Shown here piece by piece: positions 34,518-43,293 of a stretch of DNA of 64,000 bases. The notes beneath the pieces were generated by a model. That model saw nothing but the letters and a program-made list of their open reading frames with translations. It was not told where the DNA came from and did no database searches. This stretch comes from DAOUJI01 sp965197415 (GTDB lineage Bacteria > Chloroflexota > Dehalococcoidia > Lucifugimonadales > JAGWBF01): NCBI GenBank assembly GCA_965197415.1, contig OZ240207.1, positions 2,914,001-2,978,000 of the forward strand. Reading direction: 5' to 3'. The translations under genes and the position numbers were made by a program. Numbering within the stretch: the first letter of the stretch is position 1; every line of letters starts with the position of its first letter.

Positions 34518-35465
34518 ATGTCAGTCGTCGTCGTTGGGTCCGTCGCCTACGATTCCGTCAAAACCTCCCACGGCAGCCGGGAGGACTCCCTCGGAGGTTC
34601 CGCCACTTACTTCTCCATCGCCGCCAGCTATTTCGACTCAGTACAGATGGTAGGTGTGGTTGGGGAGGACTTCGCCCAGTCTGACATCGACGTCCTCAAA
34701 AGCCACGAAGTGGACGTGTCGGGTCTGGAGATAGCCAAGGGCAAGACCTTCCGTTGGGCTGGGGAGTACGACGTAGAAGACGTAAACACACGCTGGACCC
34801 TGGACACCCAGCTCAACGTCTTCGCTGACTTTTCGCCTCAGTTGGGCCCGAAGCATCGGAAGGCGCCTTTCCTGTTTCTGGGCAACATACAGCCTGAACT
34901 TCAGTTGAACGTTTTGGACCAGATGGAGGAAAGGCCTCGGCTCATAGGCGTGGACACTATGAACTTCTGGATTGACGGGGATACCCGGGAATCCCTGACC
35001 GAGGTGATAAAGCGGGTTGACGTGGTGTTTATGGACGAGGGGGAGACTCGGATGTTTGCCGCCCCCCACATAAAGACTCTCAACATCGTCAAGGCGGCTG
35101 AATATATGCTCAGCCTTGGTCCAAAGCTCGCGGTCATAAAGAGGGGCGACCACGGCGTCATACAGTTCACCGAGGACTCAGTGTTCTCGGCTCCAGCCTT
35201 TCCCTTGGACGACGTGGTGGACCCCACGGGAGCCGGAGATTCTTTTGCCGGTGGTTTCATGGGCTATCTTGCCTCCGTGGGAGAGGTCAGCTCAGAGCAG
35301 TTCAAAAGGGCGGCCGCGGTGGGCTCGGTGATGGGTTCCTTTGCAGTGCAAAGCTTCAGCGTGGACAAGCTGCGCTCGCTGGGCCCCAAAGACATCGCAG
35401 AGAGGTTCCGGGCCATTTCTGACCTCGGAAGTTTTAACGGACACGACGCATTGCCCCTCCGGTGA
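34518..35465 (+). CDS. PfkB-family carbohydrate/nucleoside kinase
   Basis: 315 residues of the ribokinase fold. N-terminal VVGSVAYDSV and GGSATYFSIAA (substrate-lid motif), and C-terminal signature VVDPTGAGDSFAGGFMGYL with the catalytic Asp. Substrate cannot be read directly. Because the next gene, ahcY, releases adenosine, adenosine kinase is an attractive guess; 5-methylthioribose kinase is less likely since MtnP makes the phosphorylated sugar directly. Starts 4 bases after the rhodanese gene. Confidence 0.85.
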   Translation: MSVVVVGSVAYDSVKTSHGSREDSLGGSATYFSIAASYFDSVQMVGVVGEDFAQSDIDVLKSHEVDVSGLEIAKGKTFRWAGEYDVEDVNTRWTLDTQLNVFADFSPQLGPKHRKAPFLFLGNIQPELQLNVLDQMEERPRLIGVDTMNFWIDGDTRESLTEVIKRVDVVFMDEGETRMFAAPHIKTLNIVKAAEYMLSLGPKLAVIKRGDHGVIQFTEDSVFSAPAFPLDDVVDPTGAGDSFAGGFMGYLASVGEVSSEQFKRAAAVGSVMGSFAVQSFSVDKLRSLGPKDIAERFRAISDLGSFNGHDALPLR

Positions 35466-35509
35466 CAGTCGGAATATTTGGCCGGATAGGGCGGTTCTAG
35501 GAGGAACAT

Positions 35510-36769
35510 TTGAGTACACAGGGAGACATTAAAGATCGATCGCTAGCGGGCGACGGAGTCAAACGCATCCGTTGGGCGGCCAGGGAGATGCAGGTCATCA
35601 ACCAGATAAGGGAGCGGTTCAAGGAGGAACAACCCTTCCAAGGACTGCGGATGTCGGCCTGCCTGCATGTGACAACCGAGACGGCCAACTTGGTGCTGGC
35701 GTTGAAAGACGGAGGCGCGGATATAGCGCTGTGCGCCAGCAATCCGTTGAGCACCCAGGACGAGGTGGCAGCCGCTCTGGTTGAGGAGTACGGCATCCCC
35801 ACCTTCGCCATCAAAGGCGAGGACGACCAGACCTATTACGGCCACATCAACGCCGTACTGGACCACAAACCCCAGATAACCATGGACGACGGGGCGGACC
35901 TGGTTACGGTGCTGCACAAAGAACGCACCTCCCAGTTGGCCGACATCATAGGCGGTGCTGAAGAGACCACCACCGGAGTTATCCGACTGGAAGCAATGGC
36001 CCAGGACGGACAACTGAAATACCCCATCATCGCGGTTAACGAAGCGGACACAAAGCACTTCTTCGACAACCGTTACGGCACGGGCCAGAGCACGTTGGAC
36101 GGCATCACCAGGGCCACCAACATCCTGTGGTCGGGCCGCCGTGTCGTCGTTTACGGCTACGGATGGTGCGGCAGGGGCGTGGCAAACCGGGCCAGGGGAC
36201 TGGGAGCCCACGTGACGGTAATAGAGATCGAGCCGGTGAAGGCGCTGGAAGCCATCATGGACGGCTTCGAAGTGAAGCCCAGCTTGGAAGCCGCCAAGAC
36301 CGCCGACGTAGTCATAACCGTCACGGGCGGACTGCACGCAGTCGGCAAGGCCCATATCGAGAACTTGCCCGACGGGGCCATTATATGCAACAGCGGCCAC
36401 TTCAACGTGGAGATTGACATCCCGTCACTGGAGGCCATGTCCGTCAGCAAGGAACTCGTTCGCCCCTTTGTGGACGAGTACAAGATGAAAGATGGCCGGC
36501 GCATATACCTGCTGGCCGACGGACGGCTCGTGAACCTCTCCGCCGCCGAGGGCCACCCGTCCAGCGTCATGGACATGAGCTTTGCCAACCAGGCCCTCAG
36601 CGTCGAATACCTGGTGAACAACAGGGACCTTTCCCCCGGCGTGTATCCTGTGCCCAAGTATCTCGACAAGGAAGTCGGACGGTTGAAGCTCAAGGCGATG
36701 GGAGTGGAGATAGACACTCTTTCGCCCGAGCAGCAGAAATACCTGGAAAGCTGGGAAGAGGGCACATAG
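35510..36769 (+). CDS. ahcY: Adenosylhomocysteinase
   Basis: 419 residues. AhcY hydrolyses S-adenosylhomocysteine to adenosine and homocysteine, relieving product inhibition of methyltransferases. Marks: RMSACLHVTTETANL near the N-terminus, TTTGVIRLEAM, NNRYGTGQSTLDGI, the NAD motif VVYGYGWCGRGVANRARGLG, and the C-terminal lid GHPSSVMDMSFANQAL. The NAD motif has Arg where Lys is usual (GKG to GRG). The start is TTG at 35510 with AGGAGG five bases upstream. Length matches the short bacterial type without the extra 40-residue insertion. Confidence 0.96.
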   Translation: MSTQGDIKDRSLAGDGVKRIRWAAREMQVINQIRERFKEEQPFQGLRMSACLHVTTETANLVLALKDGGADIALCASNPLSTQDEVAAALVEEYGIPTFAIKGEDDQTYYGHINAVLDHKPQITMDDGADLVTVLHKERTSQLADIIGGAEETTTGVIRLEAMAQDGQLKYPIIAVNEADTKHFFDNRYGTGQSTLDGITRATNILWSGRRVVVYGYGWCGRGVANRARGLGAHVTVIEIEPVKALEAIMDGFEVKPSLEAAKTADVVITVTGGLHAVGKAHIENLPDGAIICNSGHFNVEIDIPSLEAMSVSKELVRPFVDEYKMKDGRRIYLLADGRLVNLSAAEGHPSSVMDMSFANQALSVEYLVNNRDLSPGVYPVPKYLDKEVGRLKLKAMGVEIDTLSPEQQKYLESWEEGT

Positions 36770-36841
36770 GCCCTTGCGGCAGCAAGATTACAACGGGCGG
36801 GCAGCGAGTCCGGACCGTTTATTAGACTAGGAGGATAAGCT

Positions 36842-38062
36842 ATGGCTTACAGCTTCATGCAATCTCCGAAATACGTGTTCACCTCGGAATCGGTGACCGA
36901 AGGACACCCGGACAAGCTGTGTGATCAGATATCGGACGCGGTCCTGGACTCCATCTTGTCTCAAGACCCGGAGGGTCGAGTAGCCTGTGAGACGGCCGTA
37001 ACCAACGGACTTGTCGTGGTGATGGGCGAAATCACCACCAACAGCTATGTAGACGTTCCCAGTATCGTCAGGGAAACCCTGAAAGAAGTGGGGTACACCG
37101 ACGCCGAGTATGGCATCGACTACAAGAGCTGTGGGGTCATGGTCTCTATCCAGGAGCAGTCCAGGGACATCAGCGGCGGAGTCTCCCGCTCTCTGGAGGT
37201 AAGGACCTCTGACGAATCCACCGTAAGCGAAGAGGACCTGGACCTGATAGGCGCCGGTGACCAGGGGATGATGGTGGGCTTCGCCTGCAACGAGACGGAA
37301 GAGCTCATGCCGCTGCCCATCAGCCTGTCCCATAGACTGTGCCATAGACTGAGCCAAGTCAGAAAGAACGGTCAATTCGACTACCTCAGGCCCGACGGAA
37401 AGTCTCAGGTCACAGTGGAGTACAAGTACGGCGTCCCGGAGCGGGTCGACACAGTGATTATCTCGACTCAGCACGCACCGGATGCTCCGAACGACGTTAT
37501 AGAAAGAGACATGGTGGACCATGTGATAAGGTCCGTGGTGCCGGAGAACCTCATAGACGAAGAGACCAAGTTCTTCGTGAACCCCAGCGGCAGGTTCGCC
37601 ATAGGCGGGCCGATGGCCGACACCGGTCTGACCGGGCGCAAGATTCTCGTGGACACCTACGGTGGCCTGGCCCGGCATGGCGGAGGGGCTTTCTCCGGGA
37701 AGGACCCGACCAAGGTGGACCGCTCGGCTGCCTACGCTGCACGCTACGTGGCCAAGAACCTGGTAGCCGCGGGCCTGTGTGACCGGGCCGAGATTCAGGT
37801 CTCCTACGCCATCGGCAGGGCACAGCCCACCTCAGTAAGCGTCGAGACCTTTGGCACCAACCACGTGGAAGACTCGGTCATCAACGAACTGACCAGCAAG
37901 CATTTCGACCTACGTCCGGCGGCCATCATCCAGGGCTTGGGACTGAGGCGGCCCATCTACAAGGGGACCGCCGCCTACGGGCACTTCGGCCGCGACGATC
38001 TGGACCTTCCCTGGGAAAGGATTGACAAGGCCGATGCGCTACGCTCTGACGCAGGGCTGTAG
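36842..38062 (+). CDS. metK: S-adenosylmethionine synthetase
   Basis: 406 residues. MetK makes SAM from methionine and ATP; it is the source for SpeD, UbiE and the adenine methylase in this window. Landmarks: SVTEGHPDKLCDQISDAVLD, GAGDQGMMVGFAC (ATP loop), NPSGRFAIGGPMADTGLTGRK and the phosphate loop GGGAFSGKDPTKVDRSAAY. Strong ribosome site TAGGAGGATAAGCT before ATG. It directly follows ahcY, so SAM synthesis and SAH recycling are one unit. Confidence 0.97.
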   Translation: MAYSFMQSPKYVFTSESVTEGHPDKLCDQISDAVLDSILSQDPEGRVACETAVTNGLVVVMGEITTNSYVDVPSIVRETLKEVGYTDAEYGIDYKSCGVMVSIQEQSRDISGGVSRSLEVRTSDESTVSEEDLDLIGAGDQGMMVGFACNETEELMPLPISLSHRLCHRLSQVRKNGQFDYLRPDGKSQVTVEYKYGVPERVDTVIISTQHAPDAPNDVIERDMVDHVIRSVVPENLIDEETKFFVNPSGRFAIGGPMADTGLTGRKILVDTYGGLARHGGGAFSGKDPTKVDRSAAYAARYVAKNLVAAGLCDRAEIQVSYAIGRAQPTSVSVETFGTNHVEDSVINELTSKHFDLRPAAIIQGLGLRRPIYKGTAAYGHFGRDDLDLPWERIDKADALRSDAGL

Positions 38063-38092
38063 CGTCCCGTCGAGATTAGGGAAGTCTTAGCT

Positions 38093-39517
38093 ATGTCTGT
38101 GATCCGCTTTGGCACCGATGGCTGGCGAGGAGTCATAGCGGACGACTTCACCTACGACAACGTGGCCCTGTGCGCGCAGGGAGTCGCCGCATACCTCAAA
38201 AGCGAGGGACTGGCGGACCGCGGCCTCGTGCTGGGCTACGACACCCGTTTCGCGTCAGAGGAGTTCGCGGCTCGCGTTGCGGAGGTCATGGCGGGGAACG
38301 GCATTTCGGTATGGCTATCGACCAAGCCTTCACCTACGCCGGTCATCAGCTACAACATCCTGGACAAGAAGGCCGGAGGCGGCGTCATTATCACCGCCAG
38401 CCATAACCCTCCGCTGTGGAACGGCTTCAAGTACAAGCCTGAATACGGCGGGAGCGCCACTCCAGAAATCACCGAACGGCTGGAAGCCTACATCGAGTCG
38501 TCGGAGAAGACCGGCGTGGTTTCCATGCCCATCGCTACGGCAAAGGCGGAAGGTCTCGTATCGGACCTGGACCCGGCGGCCCCCTACATGGAGCACGTGG
38601 GTCGCATGGTGGACCTGGAGGCCATCCGCGGCTCAGGAGTCAAGGTGGCGGTGGACGCCATGTACGGCGCCGGGTCGGGCTATCTCCCGGAGCTTTTGGC
38701 TGATCGGGGAGGCTTGGACTTGGCACAGATACACGGGGAGCGGAACCCTGCGTTCCCAGGTATGGAAAGGCCGGAACCGATAGCCCACAACTTGGGCCAG
38801 CTGGCCGGGCTGGTGCAGGACAGCCACGCGGACGTGGGCATTGCCTTTGACGGCGACGCCGACAGGGTGGGCATAGTGGATGAGAAGGGGGCCTTCTTCA
38901 CCACACACCAGACCTTCGCCGTTATAGCCCACTACCTGCTGGACGTGAAGGGGGAGCGGGGCGCTCTGGTCAAGTCTCTCACTTCAACCAGGATGATTGA
39001 CCGGCTGGGCGAGATGTTCCAGTCGCCTGTGTTCGAGACGCCGGTGGGTTTCAAGTATGTGTGTCCCATAATGCTAAGGGAGAACGCTCTCATCGGGGGT
39101 GAGGAGAGCGGTGGATACAGCGTACGGGGCCATATCCCCGAAAGGGACGGCATACTCAGTGGACTTCTGGTGCTGGAGTATATGGCCAAGACTGGGAAAC
39201 GGCCGTCGGAATTGTTGGACCGCCTCTATGAAGCCGTGGGTTGCCTTTACTTTGACCGGAGGGACATTACCTATGACGCTAGCAAGAGGGAGGCCGTGCT
39301 CAAGGCGCTGGAGTCGGCGGCTCCGGCCAGGATCGCGGGCGTGCCCGTGGTGGGCGCCGACGCCGAGGACGGCAAGCGGTTCCACTTGGAGGACAACGCC
39401 TGGGTCCTGGTGAGGTTTTCCGGCACCGAACCTCTTCTCAGGATATACTGCGAGGCCAATAGTCCTGAACTGGTGCAGTCCATCCTGGACGAGATGCAGA
39501 GCATGTTGGGAGTGTAA
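38093..39517 (+). CDS. Phosphoglucomutase/phosphomannomutase family enzyme
   Basis: 474 residues of the alpha-D-phosphohexomutase superfamily. Phospho-serine loop GGVIITASHNPPLWNGFKYK (active Ser in TASHNP), Mg loop AFDGDADRVGIVD and sugar loop GGEESGGYSVRGH; C-terminal phosphate loop VRFSGTEPLLRIYCEA. It interconverts hexose 1- and 6-phosphates for glycogen or cell-envelope sugar synthesis. Specificity (glucose, mannose, glucosamine) is unclear. It starts 30 bases after metK, an unusual partner for SAM metabolism. Confidence 0.93.
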   Translation: MSVIRFGTDGWRGVIADDFTYDNVALCAQGVAAYLKSEGLADRGLVLGYDTRFASEEFAARVAEVMAGNGISVWLSTKPSPTPVISYNILDKKAGGGVIITASHNPPLWNGFKYKPEYGGSATPEITERLEAYIESSEKTGVVSMPIATAKAEGLVSDLDPAAPYMEHVGRMVDLEAIRGSGVKVAVDAMYGAGSGYLPELLADRGGLDLAQIHGERNPAFPGMERPEPIAHNLGQLAGLVQDSHADVGIAFDGDADRVGIVDEKGAFFTTHQTFAVIAHYLLDVKGERGALVKSLTSTRMIDRLGEMFQSPVFETPVGFKYVCPIMLRENALIGGEESGGYSVRGHIPERDGILSGLLVLEYMAKTGKRPSELLDRLYEAVGCLYFDRRDITYDASKREAVLKALESAAPARIAGVPVVGADAEDGKRFHLEDNAWVLVRFSGTEPLLRIYCEANSPELVQSILDEMQSMLGV

Positions 39518-39547
39518 GGGTTATTGGGGCCAATTCGGGCTGGGGTA

Positions 39548-39576
39548 TTGGCAAGAACCGTCTGTGAAGGTAGAAT
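39548..39576 (+). promoter_or_regulatory. Predicted promoter of speD-speE
   Basis: TTGGCA (39548-39553), 17-base spacer, TAGAAT (39571-39576), 45 bases upstream of the speD start. Confidence 0.6.
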
Positions 39577-39621
39577 CTAGTTTTGTACGCAAAAATCCAA
39601 TCCGAACAGGGGGGAAGGTGA

Positions 39622-39993
39622 TTGAATGTCGTAGGTACGCATCTGTTGCTTGAGCTCAGGCAGTGCAACCCCGCACTGCTTAACGATCTCCATTACATAA
39701 AAGGCTCGATGAAAGCGGCGGCCGACCAGGTAGGCGTCCACGTTATCGGAGAGTCGTTCCATCAGTTCCAACCACAAGGCGTCACAGGAATTCTCGCTAT
39801 TTCCGAGTCGCATTTCTGCATACACACCTGGCCGGAGTATGGATACGCGGCGGCGGACCTGTTCACCTGTGGCACGTCCCTCGACCCCGAGCGGGCCGCA
39901 AGATTCCTGGCAGACAGGCTTGAGTGCAAGGACTTCTCTTTTGAGAAGGTCATTAGAGGCAAAGTCCCGCAGGTTCTAGCCAGTTCTAGCTAA
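39622..39993 (+). CDS. speD: S-adenosylmethionine decarboxylase proenzyme
   Basis: 123 residues, the small class 1B prokaryotic type. It decarboxylates SAM to give the aminopropyl donor. The pyruvoyl enzyme self-cleaves between Glu62 and Ser63 in AISESHFCIHTWPE; the catalytic His68 (or neighbouring Cys66) and YGYAAADLFTCG region are present. The start is TTG at 39622 with GGGGGGAAGG upstream, giving MNVVGTHLLLEL, the usual N-terminus. The speE-like gene follows after 34 bases. Confidence 0.95.
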   Translation: MNVVGTHLLLELRQCNPALLNDLHYIKGSMKAAADQVGVHVIGESFHQFQPQGVTGILAISESHFCIHTWPEYGYAAADLFTCGTSLDPERAARFLADRLECKDFSFEKVIRGKVPQVLASSS

Positions 39994-40027
39994 TGGCCGC
40001 CCAACTGCCCAAACGCCAATCCACCAG

Positions 40028-40957
40028 ATGCAGTTAACAGGAAGATGGCATTTTGAGCTGGTGACCGCCGACGTTTTGGCGGTGTACCGGGTCCATGACG
40101 TTATCCACACAGGCCGGACCCAATACCAATCCGTAGACGTACTCGACACCCCTGCCTTTGGCCGCTGCCTGGTGTTGGATGACAAGACCCAGTCCACTGA
40201 AGTGGATGAGCACATCTACCACGAATCGCTGGTGCATCCGGTCATGCTTCTCCACCCCGGCCCCAAGTCCGTCTTCATAGGCGGAGGAGGAGAGGGCGCC
40301 ACTCTCCGAGAAGTCTTGCGCCACCCATCAGTGGAGCGGGTCGTGATGGTCGATTTGGATGCGGAAGCCGTTCGCATATGCCGGGACCACCTGCCGAACC
40401 ATCATCAAGGCAGCTTCGACGATCTCCGGTTGGAGTTGCGGCATGAGGACGCCCGGGAATACCTTCGGACCTGCGACAAGAAGTTCGACGTTCTAGTGCT
40501 TGACCTGGTGGACCCCATTGAAGAAGGGCCGGCATATTTGCTGTACACCCGGGAGTTCTACGAAATCGCACAGGCGGCCCTGAACCCCGGCGGGATGTTG
40601 GTGACCCAGTCCGGGCCGACGGCGCTTATCAACTACCAGGAATGTTTTACTCCCATCGTCAAAACCCTTGGCCAGGTGTTCCCGTCAGTGGCCGCCTACA
40701 CGGTGTTCGTACCGGCCTTCACCACCCTTTGGGGCTTCACTCTGGCCTTTACCGAGGGCGCTGTGCCCGCCGTTCCGCCCGCGGACATGCTCCCTGAGGA
40801 TGTCGATAAACTAATTGAAGAGAGGTTGGGTGGTGAACTCCTGGCCTATGATGGTACGGCCCACCGGCGCATCTTCTCCCTCCCCAAACACCTCCGCAAG
40901 GGCATCGCTCAAGAACCCCGCATCGTCACCGACGACACCCCCGTCTTCATGGTATAG
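40028..40957 (+). CDS. ACL5-like aminopropyltransferase (thermospermine/spermidine synthase family)
   Basis: 309 residues. N-terminal beta-strand domain, then a Rossmann methyltransferase-like core. The donor loop is GGGGEGATLREVLRH (86-99) with Glu where spermidine synthases have Asp, and the active loop is LDLVDPIEEGPAYLLYT (158-174), as in Arabidopsis ACL5 (DLADPVEGGPCYQLYT). The stretch VTQSGPTALI and FVPAFTTLWGFTLAF also follows ACL5. The likely product is thermospermine, or N1-aminopropylagmatine, rather than plain spermidine. It forms an operon with speD, which supplies decarboxylated SAM. Confidence 0.85.
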   Translation: MQLTGRWHFELVTADVLAVYRVHDVIHTGRTQYQSVDVLDTPAFGRCLVLDDKTQSTEVDEHIYHESLVHPVMLLHPGPKSVFIGGGGEGATLREVLRHPSVERVVMVDLDAEAVRICRDHLPNHHQGSFDDLRLELRHEDAREYLRTCDKKFDVLVLDLVDPIEEGPAYLLYTREFYEIAQAALNPGGMLVTQSGPTALINYQECFTPIVKTLGQVFPSVAAYTVFVPAFTTLWGFTLAFTEGAVPAVPPADMLPEDVDKLIEERLGGELLAYDGTAHRRIFSLPKHLRKGIAQEPRIVTDDTPVFMV

Positions 40958-41026
40958 CCTGATGCCGTGCGCTAACCCCTGGCGAGATGAAGAATCAGAG
41001 ATAGCCATATTACGGAGAGAGTCGCT

Positions 41027-41428
41027 ATGGGAACTAACGAGCAGGAAGTTGAAGGGGTCACGACCTGGACGATTGCCGATATCGGAGACCTGACGCTGGA
41101 ATGCCGGCTAGAAGCCGGGACTGTGGTGGCAAAGACCTCTGGCCGCATCGACGGAGTCAACTCCCTTAAGTTCCAGGATGCCTTGACAAGCGTCTTGGAA
41201 AGGAACATCACCGCACTTATCTTGGACTTGGAGCATCTTTCCTACATCAGCAGCGCCGGTCTCAGAGTTATCCTGGTTGCCGCCAGGGACCTGCAGGAAA
41301 GCACTGGAAAGTTTGCGGTGTGCTCTCTCTCGGATTCGGTCGCCGACGTGTTCCGGGTCAGCGGCTTCGACACCATCGTTCCTACCTACGCCACTCAGCC
41401 GGAAGCTCTGTCGGCGCTCAATGAGTGA
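41027..41428 (+). CDS. STAS-domain anti-sigma-factor antagonist
   Basis: 133 residues with one STAS domain: VAKTSGRIDGVNSLKFQDAL, then ALILDLEHLSYISSAGLRVILVAA. The phosphorylatable Ser is in YISSAGLR (Ser75 or 76), as in SpoIIAA/RsbV. It would bind an anti-sigma kinase when unphosphorylated. The N-terminal 20 residues are an extra leader. No kinase or sigma gene is in the window, so its partner must be elsewhere. Confidence 0.88.
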   Translation: MGTNEQEVEGVTTWTIADIGDLTLECRLEAGTVVAKTSGRIDGVNSLKFQDALTSVLERNITALILDLEHLSYISSAGLRVILVAARDLQESTGKFAVCSLSDSVADVFRVSGFDTIVPTYATQPEALSALNE

Positions 41429-41472
41429 CTCCGTCTCCTCTACAACCCCAAACCTCGCATCAAACTGAGTAG

Positions 41473-43167
41473 GTGAGCTATGGTCAAAATGACCGGGGCG
41501 AAGCCCTGGTGAAGTCGCTTGTCAGGGAAGGCGTCGAGGTCGTATTCGGGATTCCGGGCATACATATGTCCGGTATTGTCGTCGCCATGCGTGATGATCC
41601 GAGCATTCGCCTGGTCACGACCCGCCACGAACAAGGGGCGGCGCACATGGCCGACGGTTATGCCCGCGCGTCGGGAAAACCGGGAGTAGCCCTGGTTGTT
41701 CCCGGCACGGGCGTCTACAATGCCGCCGCCGGCGTCGCCACTGCATTTGCCAGGTCCTCGCCTGTGTTTCTCATCGCCGGCCAGATCCCTCGAGGCCAGA
41801 TCGGCAAGGACCTCGGCGCCATTCATGAAGTTGTGGACCAGGCTGAAGTGCTGCGCCCAGTGACCAAGTGGCGTCGTCAGGCCCTCACGCCCAGGGAAAT
41901 TCGTAATGGCGTGTCTGAAGCGTTTAGGCAGATGCGCACAGGACGTCCCCGCCCAGTTCTACTCGAGATTCCTCCCGAGACAGGGGTGGAGCAGGAAGAA
42001 GTCCAATTGAGGGACCCGGCTCCTGTATCGCGAATTGTGCCGAGACCGGAACAACTCCGGGATGTTGCCCGCGTCATTGCCCAGTCTAGGCTTCCCCTGA
42101 TATTTGCAGGGGGTGGAGTGGCGTCGTCGGGCGCCGAACAAGCCATCGTGAAAATGGCCAAGGCAACAAACATACCAGTTGTTACGTCCGGCGGCGGCAA
42201 GGGAGCTATTCCGGACACTCACCCGCTCTGCTATGGTTCGTGTGTCAGCCCCGCGGGAGAGCGGCACGAGATGAACCAGCTTTTCGAAGTGATGCAGTCC
42301 GCCGACGTTGTAATTGGAGTCGGATCGCGTTTCTCGATGGGCAACCCGGCTGGCGAGTCGTGTACGTTGGTGAATATCAACATAGACGACAGCGAACTCA
42401 CCAGAATCCAGGCCAACACCAATCCGCTTCATGGCGACGCCAAGGCGACCATCGAGGCCCTGCTTCCCTACCTGATCGAGGCGAAGGCAGGAGAACGCTC
42501 CTCGCCCGCCGAGGCTGTCGCTGGGGCCCGCCGCCTGATCGCTTACTACGACATCAGGCTCCAGGAGCCCCAATATCCGATCCTGGAGACGATCAAAAGC
42601 AGCATACCGGAAGAGACCTTCACAGTCTGGGACGTCACGCAGTTTGGCTACTATTCCCGCACCCACTACCCGGTGAATCATCCGAAGACATACATAGATT
42701 CGGGCTATTCATTCAACTTAGGCTATTCGTTCCCCACGGCGCTGGGCGCGAAGGTGGCTGAGCCTGATCGGCCCGTGGTGTGCGTCACCGGAGACGGCGG
42801 GTTCATGTTCAACGCCACTGAGCTTTCAACGGCGGTGAAATACGGGATACACGTCACGACCGTCGTCTTCAGGGATGACGCCTATGGGAACGTAGCCCGT
42901 GACCTGGACGAGTCCTTCGCAGGAGCCTACGGGACCGACTTGCTCAACCCGGACCTGGTGAAGTTTGCCGAGTCTTTCGGCGCCGTCGGGGTAAGGGCAG
43001 ACGACCCCGCCGACTTGGCGACGCTGCTTCCGATGGCCCTCGAACGCCAGGCGCCGGTAATAATCGACGTGCCCATTGGACACTTGGACATGCCCCGCGC
43101 CAAGCTGCAAGCCCATCTGCCCTCAGTGCCCTGGACCCAACCCCAAGAAGGGCTGATTATCTCCTGA
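41473..43167 (+). CDS. Thiamine-diphosphate-type enzyme (acetolactate synthase-like) with altered metal motif
   Basis: 564 residues with the three-domain ThDP fold: N-terminal Pyr domain (VEVVFGIPGIHMSG, catalytic-Glu segment TTRHEQGAAHMADGYARAS), a central domain, and a C-terminal PP domain. The GDG motif is at 440-442 (TGDGGFMFN), but the second metal ligand, normally Asn at the end of the NN/ND element, is Arg467 in VVFRDDAYGN. It is not clearly acetolactate synthase; the closest classes are ALS-like decarboxylases or carboligases of unknown substrate. GTG start at 41473. It stands alone and converges on the alcohol dehydrogenase gene. Confidence 0.85.
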   Translation: MSYGQNDRGEALVKSLVREGVEVVFGIPGIHMSGIVVAMRDDPSIRLVTTRHEQGAAHMADGYARASGKPGVALVVPGTGVYNAAAGVATAFARSSPVFLIAGQIPRGQIGKDLGAIHEVVDQAEVLRPVTKWRRQALTPREIRNGVSEAFRQMRTGRPRPVLLEIPPETGVEQEEVQLRDPAPVSRIVPRPEQLRDVARVIAQSRLPLIFAGGGVASSGAEQAIVKMAKATNIPVVTSGGGKGAIPDTHPLCYGSCVSPAGERHEMNQLFEVMQSADVVIGVGSRFSMGNPAGESCTLVNINIDDSELTRIQANTNPLHGDAKATIEALLPYLIEAKAGERSSPAEAVAGARRLIAYYDIRLQEPQYPILETIKSSIPEETFTVWDVTQFGYYSRTHYPVNHPKTYIDSGYSFNLGYSFPTALGAKVAEPDRPVVCVTGDGGFMFNATELSTAVKYGIHVTTVVFRDDAYGNVARDLDESFAGAYGTDLLNPDLVKFAESFGAVGVRADDPADLATLLPMALERQAPVIIDVPIGHLDMPRAKLQAHLPSVPWTQPQEGLIIS

Positions 43168-43232
43168 TCGCCGGAGGGGTTCCCCTACCGCTGGCGCAGT
43201 AGGTCAGCAGCGCCGCTAGACCCTTTCAAAAC

Positions 43233-43258
43233 ATCTTCCCCCTGAAAAGGGGGAAGAT
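43233..43258. terminator. Bidirectional hairpin between convergent genes
   Basis: Perfect 11-bp stem ATCTTCCCCCT/AGGGGGAAGAT with a GAAA loop. It lies between the ends of the ThDP enzyme (plus) and the alcohol dehydrogenase (minus). There is no long T-tract, so it may be a repeat-type hairpin serving as a transcription barrier for both. Confidence 0.55.
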
Positions 43259-43293
43259 TGAGATGGGGATGGTCCGGGTCGGGTGCCGCTTCG

